DNA of 46,918 nucleotides. Source: a virus. Below are positions 7,015-15,058 of the stretch, one piece after another (position 1 is the first letter of the stretch; each line of letters starts with the position of its first letter). The DNA lies in the IMG/VR virus record IMGVR_UViG_3300032676_001246, positions 1-46,918 of that record. One strand, 5' to 3'. The translations under genes and the position numbers were made by a program. The notes below the pieces were generated by a model that worked only from the letters and a program-made list of their open reading frames with translations, had not been told where the DNA came from and made no database searches.

Positions 7015-8019
7015 TTAACTGCTGTAAGTCAAGCAGTGTTTTAACTGATACTCAAAAGAATTTACTGAAGCGGGTATAACATCTAGCGTAGCAGGATCTT
7101 CATCATCGGGGGTCTCAATTATAGATAATTTCGTATAACTCCCTAAACTCTCTATAAGATGACTCGTGGCCATACGACCAGGGGCGTCACCATCCATAAA
7201 GATAATCACCCGAGAGAAATTACGTAGCAAAGCGAGTTGGCTAGCATCAACTTTTGCGCCGAATGTTGCTACGACGTTATCAATACCCCGACTTTTCATC
7301 ACAAGGACGCTCATTGGGCTCTCAACAACGTACACCTCATCGTGCAAGATTGCATTATCCAAATTAAACAGCCATGCACCTCGAGGGAAACCCTTAGAGT
7401 TCCTGTACTTGGGAATTCCTTGAATATCTTGTAGCTTACGTGCTACCCATCCAACTAGTTGACCTTTCATGAAATGTGGTATTACAACCCTATCGACAGC
7501 AACCATCCGCTCTCCCTGTGGGGATTTTTGGACCTCTGACCGGTTCTTCTCTACACCAGTTCGCATCTCCCGTTGTACGGCCTCTGAGACCCCTCTGGAG
7601 GTAAGGTAGTCGCATGGGCCTTCCCAACGTCTAAGCAATGTATCACTGTAGATGGGGATATCAGTACGTTCATGATGGTTTTGCTCGAAAACACCTTCCA
7701 AACGCTTGATAAAATCCTCAATCGGCACGATCGTAGTCCCATTGGCTTCTCCCATGAGGATTGCAACGGCTTCTTCACGGCTTACATTCAGTGAGTTCTG
7801 AACTAGCCAAATTACGCTACCGCCCCCGCACGTAAAGCAATTAAACAATAGAGTATCTTTATTTAAGCTAGCACTGGGGCTTTGATCCCCATTCTTATGG
7901 TTGCCAATGCGGAGATGGCACGAGTGAATAAGCTCATCGCCACTCTCATGGATCTCGCCTACTCCTAAAATGTCTTGTAGCACCACATAAGCGTTGAGGC
8001 CGTTGAATATATCATGCAT
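7015..8019 (-). CDS. DNA primase, DnaG-like (zinc finger + Toprim; 334 aa)
   Basis: The N-terminal region has a CHC2-like zinc-binding site (SCHLRIGNH near 33-41, then CFTC at 61-64) framing PSASLNKDTLLFNCF, typical of primases that check for plaintext DNA. The Toprim region has the invariant Glu in VVESPMSVL and the DxD in FMDGDAPGR. The start was placed at the ATG at 8019, which overlaps the stop of the 36-residue gene upstream; open frame extends 14 codons further. At about 330 residues it is a short primase without a helicase domain, consistent with the separate DnaB-type helicase gene. Confidence 0.85.
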   Translation of the reverse strand: MHDIFNGLNAYVVLQDILGVGEIHESGDELIHSCHLRIGNHKNGDQSPSASLNKDTLLFNCFTCGGGSVIWLVQNSLNVSREEAVAILMGEANGTTIVPIEDFIKRLEGVFEQNHHERTDIPIYSDTLLRRWEGPCDYLTSRGVSEAVQREMRTGVEKNRSEVQKSPQGERMVAVDRVVIPHFMKGQLVGWVARKLQDIQGIPKYRNSKGFPRGAWLFNLDNAILHDEVYVVESPMSVLVMKSRGIDNVVATFGAKVDASQLALLRNFSRVIIFMDGDAPGRMATSHLIESLGSYTKLSIIETPDDEDPATLDVIPASVNSFEYQLKHCLTYSS

Positions 8020-8122
8020 TACAATTCTCATCCTCTTGGTGACATCCAAAGATACGCCCATGGAACATACAAAGTGATCCTTTACAGGTCTTTACATCTT
8101 TTACAAGTTCTTCAGCGTTCAT
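8012..8122 (-). CDS. Cys-rich microprotein (36 aa)
   Basis: MNAEELVKDVKTCKG... carries Cys at residues 13, 18, 27 and 34, enough for one zinc site. A strong GGGGAAGGTGAG binding site precedes the ATG by about 8 bases. The TGA stop overlaps the primase start, implying translational coupling. Function unknown; the placement suggests a role with or control of primase expression. Confidence 0.5.
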   Translation of the reverse strand: MNAEELVKDVKTCKGSLCMFHGRIFGCHQEDENCNA

Positions 8123-8148
8123 AGATAATACTCACCTTCCCCCCATTG

Positions 8149-8259
8149 TCAGGGCATTAATGAACCATCACGACTGATAATATAGACTGGTTCAACCTTT
8201 TTATAAGCTTCAAAAACTGTACCAAAACCAACAAGATTAGGTAGTTCTTCGGGGGTCAT
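8149..8259 (-). CDS. Hypothetical microprotein (36 aa)
   Basis: The frame MTPEELPNLVGFGTVF...ends SRDGSLMP. Its ATG overlaps the TGA of the upstream gene (ATGA) and GGAG lies 7 bases upstream, so it is likely translated. No cysteines, membrane segments or known motifs are visible. It is part of a run of very short coupled genes between 9275 and 8012. Confidence 0.5.
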   Translation of the reverse strand: MTPEELPNLVGFGTVFEAYKKVEPVYIISRDGSLMP

Positions 8260-8537
8260 ACTTCTGCTCCGTCAGGGTGTCCTAAAGCCTTTCCCTTTTC
8301 GCAGGGATATGGCTTCCAGCAAGTCCTACACCACGGGTCCTCTCGGTCAGTATCCCCATCATGATAATGGTATTCAATCAATGATTCGTAAGCATCCAGT
8401 ACCTTGATTACGTCGCAGGGCCACTCCACGTAATACTCGCCACAACCGCACCTATCGCAGTAATCGCAGATTGAGCCGTAATCATCAAATATTTCTCGGT
8501 GCTTCTCTCGTAGGGCTTGGCGCTCGTCTTCAGTCAT
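8256..8537 (-). CDS. Cys-rich hypothetical protein, paralogue of next gene upstream (93 aa)
   Basis: The protein contains CDYCDRCGCG near residues 24-33, CRTCW and PCEKG near the C-terminus, suggesting one or two zinc sites. The segments RQALREKH and PCDVIKVLDAYE are shared almost exactly with the neighbouring 72-residue gene, so the two arose by tandem duplication or are domain variants. The ATG overlaps the upstream TGA (ATGA). The molecular function is not known. Confidence 0.6.
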   Translation of the reverse strand: MTEDERQALREKHREIFDDYGSICDYCDRCGCGEYYVEWPCDVIKVLDAYESLIEYHYHDGDTDREDPWCRTCWKPYPCEKGKALGHPDGAEV

Positions 8538-8752
8538 GGGATCATCTTTGCTAGTGATTGGGCAAAATTCAACGCTATCGTCAATGCTTCTAATGTTTTC
8601 TTATTATCATCATAGAGTTCTTCGTAAGCGTCTAGTACCTTGATTACGTCGCAGGGGTGTGACATTGCTCCACCACAAGCCAAGCACCGCCCCCCGTCAT
8701 TAAGACGCTTGCTGTGCTTCTCTCGTAGGGCTTGGCGTCCGGCGGGGGTCAC
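8534..8752 (-). CDS. Small Cys-containing protein, paralogue of downstream gene (72 aa)
   Basis: The start was placed at the GTG at 8752, overlapping the upstream stop as GTGA, giving VTPAGRQALREKH. CLACGG and HPCDVIKVLDAYEELYDD follow, matching the downstream 93-residue paralogue. A much longer frame upstream is open but is only the shadow of the 129-residue gene. No other motif is visible. Confidence 0.6.
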   Translation of the reverse strand: MTPAGRQALREKHSKRLNDGGRCLACGGAMSHPCDVIKVLDAYEELYDDNKKTLEALTIALNFAQSLAKMIP

Positions 8753-9138
8753 GAGTGCCACACAATCTCTGTGCCATAGCGAGGTTCGGGGTGTCCGTGG
8801 ACCTTCATGGCGTCCTCGAACGAGGCCCAAATGCTGTGGGACACCGAAGGACCGTTCCAACGGAGAACGCAGGTTCCGTCTGGGAAAACAACACCCCAGT
8901 AGGCGGCAATGTCTGGCCCAAATGGTCGTTGATTTTCGTCGTGGGTTTCGCTTAAGTCGCCCTTGCGGTACACGGTAAATGTTTTGATGGTCATGGCTTC
9001 TCCGTTTCTGCGATTCGGTGGTCGGGCTGGTGCTTGATGAGTGTAGACATTCTGCCTCCAACCTTCATGGATGGGGAACCAATCACCATTTTCAAGATCT
9101 ACTTGTACGAGAGTTTCCTTACAGTGTCGGCAGTTCAT
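8749..9138 (-). CDS. Hypothetical protein, possibly two-part (129 aa)
   Basis: The first ~48 residues carry CRHC and a W...H arrangement like a small zinc-ribbon protein. The remainder (from Met49 at 8994: MTIKTFTVYRKGDLSETHDE...) looks like a compact soluble domain rich in Trp and Gly. GGAG lies 6 bases before Met49, so that domain may also be made from an internal start, or the gene may be a fusion of two small phage genes. The start at 9138 overlaps the upstream TGA. Confidence 0.6.
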   Translation of the reverse strand: MNCRHCKETLVQVDLENGDWFPIHEGWRQNVYTHQAPARPPNRRNGEAMTIKTFTVYRKGDLSETHDENQRPFGPDIAAYWGVVFPDGTCVLRWNGPSVSHSIWASFEDAMKVHGHPEPRYGTEIVWHS

Positions 9139-9275
9139 ACTCTCTTCACCCAGTCTCTTGATTTACAATTATTGCAGTAGCGAATAATTATTGGGACTTC
9201 ACCATATTCGTTTGCCCTAACAGCTTCACACCACTTACCGTAGTCATGGCCTTTTAACAAGCATTTAAAATTCAT
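9135..9275 (-). CDS. Small zinc-ribbon-like protein (46 aa)
   Basis: MNFKCLLKGHDYGKWC at the N-terminus and YCNNCKSRDW at the C-terminus give a CxnC...CxxC pattern typical of small phage zinc ribbons. GGAGAG precedes the ATG by about 6 bases and the TGA overlaps the next start. The role is unknown. Confidence 0.55.
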   Translation of the reverse strand: MNFKCLLKGHDYGKWCEAVRANEYGEVPIIIRYCNNCKSRDWVKRV

Positions 9276-9300
9276 AGTTTCTCTCCGAGTTTAAAGCAGT

Positions 9301-9729
9301 TCATGGTACAAGGATTTCATCTGGCCAGACGTAGGGAAGATCATTTGCTTCATCCCAAAATTGATTATAATGTTCAGGCAGCTTGCGTGTCAAATTGCTA
9401 CGATGACTGCGATGGAATTCTTCATTGCCTAACCAATCAGGCTTTGTCAATCCGAATGGCTTACCAAGAATGATGTCTGTGGTTTTTTCTAGGCAAGTAT
9501 CTTTATACCCGCGTGAAGTCCATTCATTGCAGATAGCAAGCTGGTACAGATAAAGGTACCATTCGTGACCACGCCACATATTTACAGCTGGATGGTTCTG
9601 CCAACCGTAGGAAGGATCGAATAGGGCTTTCATAACTTGCATAGTTTCGACCCGCTGTTTCCCCAAACGCTGACGGTCTAGCGATGCAGCTGACTCTTTG
9701 AAGCTTTCATAGGGTAAAAATGTTTGCAT
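9301..9729 (-). CDS. MSMEG_6728-type protein, putative pyrimidine-dimer glycosylase-related (142 aa)
   Basis: The sequence starts MQTFLPYESFKESAASLDRQ, continues RLGKQRVETMQ, and includes NHPAVNMWRGHEW, HRSHRSNLTRK and DLPYVWP. These are the hallmarks of the short actinobacterial family annotated MSMEG_6728, often described as related to pyrimidine-dimer DNA glycosylases. A repair role on phage DNA is plausible but unproven. The family link, recalled rather than searched, supports an actinobacterial host. Confidence 0.7.
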   Translation of the reverse strand: MQTFLPYESFKESAASLDRQRLGKQRVETMQVMKALFDPSYGWQNHPAVNMWRGHEWYLYLYQLAICNEWTSRGYKDTCLEKTTDIILGKPFGLTKPDWLGNEEFHRSHRSNLTRKLPEHYNQFWDEANDLPYVWPDEILVP

Positions 9730-9790
9730 ACTTACTAACTTTCTCTACTATTGTTGCACTGTTTATCATACTAGCAGGTTTTACAACAGG

Positions 9791-9828
9791 TATGGTGGAC
9801 TAGGCAAAATTCTAGACCACCACACCCG
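9791..9828 (-). terminator. Hairpin after helicase gene, terminator-like
   Basis: GGTGTGGTGG (9819-9828) pairs with CCACCATACC (9791-9800) with one G-U pair, and CTAG/CTAG extends the stem inside a T-T mismatch. It lies just downstream of the helicase stop and before the MSMEG_6728-type gene. There is no strong U-tract, so it may be a processing or attenuating hairpin. A TATGAT hexamer at 9765-9770 could be a -10 element for the following gene, but no clear -35 was found. Confidence 0.45.
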
Positions 9829-9832
9829 TGTA

Positions 9833-11116
9833 TTACTCAGCGTTAGCTTCTTCGTACTCTCTGACAATACTCAAGTTGGTTCGATCATGCAACTCCATGC
9901 TCATCATCCAAGACTTGAGGTTGCTTCGTCGGCTCTTCATGATATCAAGCACTAGAGCTTCCTGACGCTTCATCTCCTGAGTACAGCCGATTCCGAGAGC
10001 AATGTCTACGATCTGTTCGATCTGTGAGCTAAGGCCGATATTGCCTAGACCACCACGACCCTTCTTACTCTTCGTAGCCTCACGGTTGAACTGAGCAAGC
10101 CATACGGATGCCATACCCATCTCACGATTAGTAGCTGCGACATCGGTGATTACTTCAGACATTTGCAACGATTGGTAGTTGCTGTTTGAACCGAAGTTCT
10201 TATCAGTAGTGATCCATGACAGTTGGTCACCTACCATAAGTTCGGCACCCCAATGCTTAGCCTTGGAATAAAGTTCCATGACACTACGCTCAGATTTCTT
10301 GCTTGGAGAATCGATAAGAAGGTACTCACCAAATTCCATGATCTCTTCCCGAGCATCTTTAAGGCGCTTCAACTCATTAGGAGTAAGTTCACCACGTTCG
10401 TAACGAGTGTAAGGGACACCACTGACTAGGCAGTCGAGTCGCATGAGCGTAAGCTCCTTGCTCAATTCTAGCGATGCGAAATAAACCTTATTCTTGCGTC
10501 GTGCTGCCTCTAGTGCGATTACTGATCCAACCCATGACTTACCAACGTTTGGGATACCAACGACCACGGCAAGCTCACCCTTGCGGATCCCATACATGTG
10601 GTCATTAAGAGCATCCCAGCCAAGATAAATGCCTTTCTTATCCTTTGTAGGGTTAGCAACTTCATCCATGTATTGGTTAACACGGCGGTCATAACCTTCG
10701 CCATAGATTTCAATACGTGCACGGGTGCTAGTGTCACTCTGGATTCTTGAAAGGTTACTTAAAGCGATCGAGATGCCTTCTTCAGGGTCCTTATCCAAAG
10801 CGTTAGCTGCTTGTAGTAATGCGCCCTGAGCAGTTGACTTACGGTATTTTGTCACCATTTCTTCGATGAGTACACCAACAAGGTATTCCTCTTCTGGCCA
10901 GTCATGACGATCAAAATAATCATCAAACTTTGTCTCTAGGAAATCTTGTGTCACCGTCTGCTTGAATTCACTGCGGACGTAGTAATCAAGGCTGTAGTCA
11001 AACAGCTCCCGGATTCCTACATCGAAAAAGTGCTCACTACGAATACCTTGGTCCCAAATCTTTTGAAAGCTCTCTAGGTTGGTGAAATGCTTTATAAGGC
11101 TGCGTTCAATATCCAT
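9833..11116 (-). CDS. dnaB: Replicative DNA helicase, DnaB/RecA-fold (427 aa)
   Basis: An N-terminal helical domain (about 1-130) is followed by a RecA-type ATPase core. The Walker A motif is GIPNVGKS at 187-194, the Walker B-like segment is ELMVGDQLSWI, and a conserved DnaB-type segment is QIEQIVDIALGIG. The order linker, Walker A, KVYFASLELS fits DnaB-family 5'-3' hexameric helicases. The gene directly follows the loader gene with a TAATG overlap, the usual partner arrangement. Membership of the DnaB/T4 gp41 superfamily is clear; the specific subfamily is not. Confidence 0.88.
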   Translation of the reverse strand: MDIERSLIKHFTNLESFQKIWDQGIRSEHFFDVGIRELFDYSLDYYVRSEFKQTVTQDFLETKFDDYFDRHDWPEEEYLVGVLIEEMVTKYRKSTAQGALLQAANALDKDPEEGISIALSNLSRIQSDTSTRARIEIYGEGYDRRVNQYMDEVANPTKDKKGIYLGWDALNDHMYGIRKGELAVVVGIPNVGKSWVGSVIALEAARRKNKVYFASLELSKELTLMRLDCLVSGVPYTRYERGELTPNELKRLKDAREEIMEFGEYLLIDSPSKKSERSVMELYSKAKHWGAELMVGDQLSWITTDKNFGSNSNYQSLQMSEVITDVAATNREMGMASVWLAQFNREATKSKKGRGGLGNIGLSSQIEQIVDIALGIGCTQEMKRQEALVLDIMKSRRSNLKSWMMSMELHDRTNLSIVREYEEANAE

Positions 11117-11916
11117 TACAAAATCTTTCTTACTTGTCCGGTCTTAATCTCATCTAGAGTACGGTTTCTTGCATACTCACGGTAGTCGATACCTTCCATG
11201 TTGTGAACGATCATACGCTCTTTCAACAATGAGAAAATAGCACTACCGTATCCCTCGTTCAATTCTTCAATCGTCATATTCGTGGTGATGAATGTTGGTC
11301 GGTTATCGAGCGCACGCTGACGAAGCACGTGGTCGAATGTTGCTTCACTAAGATTGTTTTTGGTTCGGAATTCCTTGCCAATGTCATCTAAGAAGAATAC
11401 ATCACTCTTTACTACCTTGCTCTCGAAACGAGCCTTGTCCTCATTGCTTCCCCAACCACGGGTGAACTCGTCAACCATTTGGGTGAAGGTAGCGAAGTAC
11501 ACCTTGTAGCCTAGCTTAACCAATTCTTTAGCGATAAGACTAGTAAGGAGTGTCTTGCCGGTTCCCCATGAACCATGGTACAAGCATCCCATACCACCCT
11601 TGACGAATTCCTTGTGCTGACCTAGGTAAATACGAGCGAGGTCCGATGCCTTCTCATCACCGTGGAAGTCTTCCCAGCTTAGCTTCTGATAATTCAAACC
11701 AATGCCTGCACGCAGGTAGTGCTTATAAAGCTGTAGCTGAATCTTGCAATCGCCACATGATCGATCTTCGCACGTGGGGCAACCACGCTTATTGAAGGTC
11801 TCAAACTGTGGGTACTTTAATGCTAGGTAGTCGATCTCATCATCGTCTAGGAAATCATACTTGAGATTGACATAATCCTTCTGCCAATCAAACATTGAAT
11901 CGTTTAAGGAAATCAT
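11116..11916 (-). CDS. DnaC-like helicase loader, AAA+ ATPase (266 aa)
   Basis: A Cys cluster C46-C49-C54-C57 (CPTCEDRSCGDC) gives an N-terminal zinc site, followed by an AAA+ core with Walker A GSWGTGKT at 115-122 and Walker B VFFLDDIG at 173-180, then THxTTN-like sensor segment FITTNMTIEEL. This is the IstB/DnaC architecture. The loader would deliver the adjacent DnaB-type helicase to DNA. The gene overlaps the preceding gene by about 29 bases. Confidence 0.85.
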   Translation of the reverse strand: MISLNDSMFDWQKDYVNLKYDFLDDDEIDYLALKYPQFETFNKRGCPTCEDRSCGDCKIQLQLYKHYLRAGIGLNYQKLSWEDFHGDEKASDLARIYLGQHKEFVKGGMGCLYHGSWGTGKTLLTSLIAKELVKLGYKVYFATFTQMVDEFTRGWGSNEDKARFESKVVKSDVFFLDDIGKEFRTKNNLSEATFDHVLRQRALDNRPTFITTNMTIEELNEGYGSAIFSLLKERMIVHNMEGIDYREYARNRTLDEIKTGQVRKIL

Positions 11917-12355
11917 CAGTTGACATTAACCCTTCTGAACTTGGTCGGTTTTCTTCTTTAATTTTATCTTGTTGCAACTCAACGTAAAGGATGTCTTGCA
12001 TCCATTTACTGCCCTGACTAAAAGCTGTAATAGTGAACACCTTATCATTAATCTTGCCCTTGTGCTTATCAAAAAGGAGCTCAATCATTAACCCAGCGTT
12101 ATCACCATAACGTTCTTTAAAAGACTTAAGAATCGATGTTTCTTTGACCCACTCTACGTTGTAGTCGTAGCCTTGAGTCTCTTTGAATCTACTACAAAAA
12201 TACAACAACAATTCTCGTGCATTAGCTTTTGACAAATCTAATTCTTTAACGAGATCTTCTTTACTTGCTGCTCGTTCTACTTCTACTATCTCATCGTAAC
12301 TATCATCATCATAGTTAGCAAGAGGTCCATCAAAGCTTTTCTCTTCTATTGTCAT
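11888..12355 (-). CDS. Hypothetical replication-module protein (155 aa)
   Basis: Acidic N-terminus (about 1-30) followed by a helical region with LLLYFCSRFKETQG and a segment LMIELLFDKHKGKI then FTITAFSQGSKWMQDIL. No catalytic motif is visible. It lies immediately before and overlapping the helicase loader, so a replication-initiation or loader-accessory role is possible. The function is not recognised. Confidence 0.6.
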   Translation of the reverse strand: MTIEEKSFDGPLANYDDDSYDEIVEVERAASKEDLVKELDLSKANARELLLYFCSRFKETQGYDYNVEWVKETSILKSFKERYGDNAGLMIELLFDKHKGKINDKVFTITAFSQGSKWMQDILYVELQQDKIKEENRPSSEGLMSTDDFLKRFNV

Positions 12356-12716
12356 TTTTGTTTACCTTTGCTGACAGAAACTTTTCAGAAACATCTGAAA
12401 AAATCTGAATCTTCTTACTGATCCAAACGCGTGTTACTTCATCGATATCACCTAGGTTACGACCAGTGGGTCCAATCGCTGAAATATTCTCTTTGCTTAT
12501 TAGGATGAATCTCCACTGAGAATCAATGTTATCTTTATTGTTCTCTTCATGCCCATAGAGTTGTACCCATTTTTCGTCAAGCCCGCACAGGAAACCTTCG
12601 TAGACAAAACCATCACTAAAGATTTGTACTTCTTGGCGTTTACCCGCAATGATAGCAATGTTTCTTTCGAACATTACATCTGATACTTGAGCTAACTTGT
12701 CTTGAATTTTATCCAT
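12330..12716 (-). CDS. Hypothetical protein with possible Sm-like beta-barrel (128 aa)
   Basis: Residues ~20-80 have a beta-rich pattern (VQIFSDGFVYEGFLCG, KWVQLYG, FILISKENISAIGP) like the Sm/LSm fold: a V-x-I..DG..YEGFL strand pair, then a W-x-L segment and an I-x-x-I-x-P strand. A charged C-terminal tail (NKNDNRREK) follows. If correct it could be an RNA- or DNA-binding ring protein. This is fold recognition by eye, with no diagnostic sequence identity. Confidence 0.55.
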   Translation of the reverse strand: MDKIQDKLAQVSDVMFERNIAIIAGKRQEVQIFSDGFVYEGFLCGLDEKWVQLYGHEENNKDNIDSQWRFILISKENISAIGPTGRNLGDIDEVTRVWISKKIQIFSDVSEKFLSAKVNKNDNRREKL

Positions 12717-12997
12717 TAATCTTTACCCATCTTATTCCATCCGTCTTGCTTATCATTGAAATTATCCCAGAAACTTTTGAATCCGTCACTGTTCTGTTCT
12801 TTGATTGCTGTCTTTTTATTTATTACATTTTTAGCTAGATCCCATGCAACCAAAATTGGTGATGTCACCAGTACGATTGGGATAATTAATAAAATACTAA
12901 TTGCTACACAGAGTGTCAACAGCATTCTATAGATCTTAATCCCAATAATTTTATCATACAACTTTTGGATGCATGGTTTTGACAATAAACCTGTCAC
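12716..12997 (-). CDS. Small membrane protein (93 aa)
   Basis: The GTG start at 12997 has AGGAAG about 8 bases upstream. A long hydrophobic stretch (MLLTLCVAISILLIIPIVLV plus TSPILVAWDL, ~25-55) predicts one long or two tight membrane helices. The C-terminus is charged and soluble (SFWDNFNDKQDGWNKMGKD). The TAA overlaps the next ATG. The role is unknown. Confidence 0.6.
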   Translation of the reverse strand: MTGLLSKPCIQKLYDKIIGIKIYRMLLTLCVAISILLIIPIVLVTSPILVAWDLAKNVINKKTAIKEQNSDGFKSFWDNFNDKQDGWNKMGKD

Positions 12998-13027
12998 GGT
13001 TACTTCCTCTCTTTCCTTACTTAAGAA

Positions 13028-14104
13028 TTAAATATAGTCTTCATCACCGTTAAAGAAGCAATCTAGATCATCTTCCTCTGGTGCATAGATATTGAAATCA
13101 TCTATGTTGTCATACTGCTCAAAGAATTCTGGAAATTGCATTTCTCCAACTTCACAAACTCTCATGACCATACGATCTTCTAGATAGTCTAGCACATCAT
13201 GATCATCTTCAAAGTTCACTGCGATAGTACTAATACTATCACCAACTTTATCGATGTAATCACCGATCTGCTCTAGATCATCAACATGAATCAATCTTAT
13301 GTCACCGTAGAGCTTATCAAACTTTTCTCTTGAGTTCAAACTATCAATGCGTACAAATTTAGCGTAGTGATTCGCTTCAACGAGGTTCTTTGCTAAATCG
13401 CTTTTACGGGTCAATGGAAGCTTACTGCGGTATTCGTCGATCGCTATCTCGTACAAAGATTGCATCGTTGCACTGAAATGCTTTACCATAGATTTTGTTA
13501 TCGGCCCAATGATGAAATAGAACTTTGGTGCCAATGTACCTTCACCATAAAAGCTGAAGAAATCAAAACAGATTTGTCTGATGATTGTCATGTTAAGGTT
13601 CTCTGATTTTACGACACCAAAACTAAACTTGAAACCATGCTCCCATACACGACGGTCTACTGTTTCGTATTCACGGAATGCTTCCATGGCGTTGGAATCA
13701 CCAAACACTATTATATCTGTTGACAATTCTATCTCATCACGCCAATCGTTACTGAGTTTTAACTCATCATGCATTGTCAATAAAACTTTAGTACGTACAC
13801 CTTCACCAAAGTTTTCGAACACATTTTGCACCATGAAATAATCATCTAAGCTATACGTCTTTACAACTACGCTATCTGGACCAGCTAGCTTCAAGCAAAG
13901 AAACACACTCTTAGCAACTACCCATGGAGCTTCTTTATAACTTATTATTAAGAAGTTTCGACCTGTTTTGGTATCATTCTCTTCGAATGTCCTAGGGATT
14001 TCTAAATGTTCTATAGCCATCCTATAATCACTTTCTAAAAAGCGGCTATATTGGGCTAGGATGCTTACCATATCTAAGTTAGGGTTGATAATCCAATCAG
14101 ACAT
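13028..14104 (-). CDS. LuxC-like acyl-CoA reductase homologue lacking catalytic Cys (358 aa)
   Basis: The first two-thirds resemble the LuxC acyl-CoA reductase branch of the aldehyde dehydrogenase fold: APWVVAKSVFLCLKLAGPDSVVVK like the cofactor domain, DIIVFGDSNAMEAFRE, then HGFKFSFGVV at 156-165, and CFDFFSFYGEGTLAPKFYFI. In LuxC proteins the nucleophilic Cys sits at the position of Thr190 (GTLAP, usually GCLSP-like). The usual C-terminus also seems replaced by a very acidic tail (YAPEEDDLDCFFNGDEDYI). The enzyme is therefore probably inactive and may act as a binding or scaffolding protein. The family call is made from memory of motif patterns. It lies among replication genes next to the exonuclease. 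Confidence 0.55.
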   Translation of the reverse strand: MSDWIINPNLDMVSILAQYSRFLESDYRMAIEHLEIPRTFEENDTKTGRNFLIISYKEAPWVVAKSVFLCLKLAGPDSVVVKTYSLDDYFMVQNVFENFGEGVRTKVLLTMHDELKLSNDWRDEIELSTDIIVFGDSNAMEAFREYETVDRRVWEHGFKFSFGVVKSENLNMTIIRQICFDFFSFYGEGTLAPKFYFIIGPITKSMVKHFSATMQSLYEIAIDEYRSKLPLTRKSDLAKNLVEANHYAKFVRIDSLNSREKFDKLYGDIRLIHVDDLEQIGDYIDKVGDSISTIAVNFEDDHDVLDYLEDRMVMRVCEVGEMQFPEFFEQYDNIDDFNIYAPEEDDLDCFFNGDEDYI

Positions 14105-14107
14105 TTG

Positions 14108-15058
14108 TCATCGTAATCTTTTACCAAATCTAGGGGCATCTAACCACAGGTTGTGATGTTTCCATCTATCCTTTATTTGTACAAAACCAAGTAGATCAAA
14201 AAGTTCTTCTAATTCATCAGAGTAATCTGAACCTGGTTGGATAGGATTAAATTGTAGCTGCCCTAAAGGAGGGAATGGCAATTCTTCATCGATACCTAGT
14301 TCTATCAGGCTGAATGCTTTCTTTACAATATCAATATTCTCAGAGATCTTAGGATCATCTAAATCAAGTACAGTACTCAAATCGCCATGTTCCTTGATAA
14401 GTTTAGTAGCCTTTTTAGGTCCTACTCCTGGGATGCCTTTGACATTATCTCCCTTGTCTCCCATCAGAGCCCATATCTCAGGCAGGCGTTGAGGTTCTAC
14501 ACCCCATTCTTTTAGCACTGATTCGACATTAAAAATTTCTTCTTCGATATCACGGGAACTAATACTAGGTTTAATAACAACGATGTTATGTCTAATCAAT
14601 TGGTGTAAGTCATGGTCAGCGCTTACAATGATTATTTTATCAAACACTTCTGAGAATCTCAACGCTGCGGTAGCAATGATATCATCAGCTTCTACATTTT
14701 CTAATTGGATATAAGGTATGCCATTCTTTAAGCATAATTCCATAAAAGCAGAAAGTTGTGGCTTGAACTCTTGAGAGAAAGCTTCGTCCATAGGATTTCT
14801 TGGCTTATCATCTCTACGTTTCCGATTAGCTTTATACTCTGGATCTATAGCCAAACGCTTTGAGCTACGACCTTTATCGAAGGCGATCATAACATGTGTT
14901 GGGTTATGCCTACGAACTATGCTAGCAATTGTATTGAAAGCACCGAACGTCCCCCAGGTGCCAGAACCATCTGGTGCGCTAAGCCCTTGTCTCATTAAAC
15001 CGGAAAACGATCTAATAAAAATATTGTGGCCATCGAGTAAGATTAAGCATTTTTTCAT
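14108..15058 (-). CDS. 5'-3' exonuclease / flap endonuclease (316 aa)
   Basis: The sequence matches the PIN-like 5' nuclease domain found in Pol I N-termini and T5/T4 RNase H-type enzymes: ILLDGHNIFIRS with metal ligand Asp9, VMIAFDKGRSSKR, VEADDIIAT, IVSADHDLHQL, and the helix-3-turn-helix segment GDKGDNVKGIPGVGPKKATK. It would remove RNA primers and flaps during replication. The ATG overlaps the upstream TGA (ATGA). Confidence 0.9.
   Translation of the reverse strand: MKKCLILLDGHNIFIRSFSGLMRQGLSAPDGSGTWGTFGAFNTIASIVRRHNPTHVMIAFDKGRSSKRLAIDPEYKANRKRRDDKPRNPMDEAFSQEFKPQLSAFMELCLKNGIPYIQLENVEADDIIATAALRFSEVFDKIIIVSADHDLHQLIRHNIVVIKPSISSRDIEEEIFNVESVLKEWGVEPQRLPEIWALMGDKGDNVKGIPGVGPKKATKLIKEHGDLSTVLDLDDPKISENIDIVKKAFSLIELGIDEELPFPPLGQLQFNPIQPGSDYSDELEELFDLLGFVQIKDRWKHHNLWLDAPRFGKRLR

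Noticed and set aside
8640-9061. Long overlapping ORFs on both strands near 8640-9061
   Set aside because: They lie in the wrong frame of the small genes, with no start signals; the real genes show stop-start coupling.
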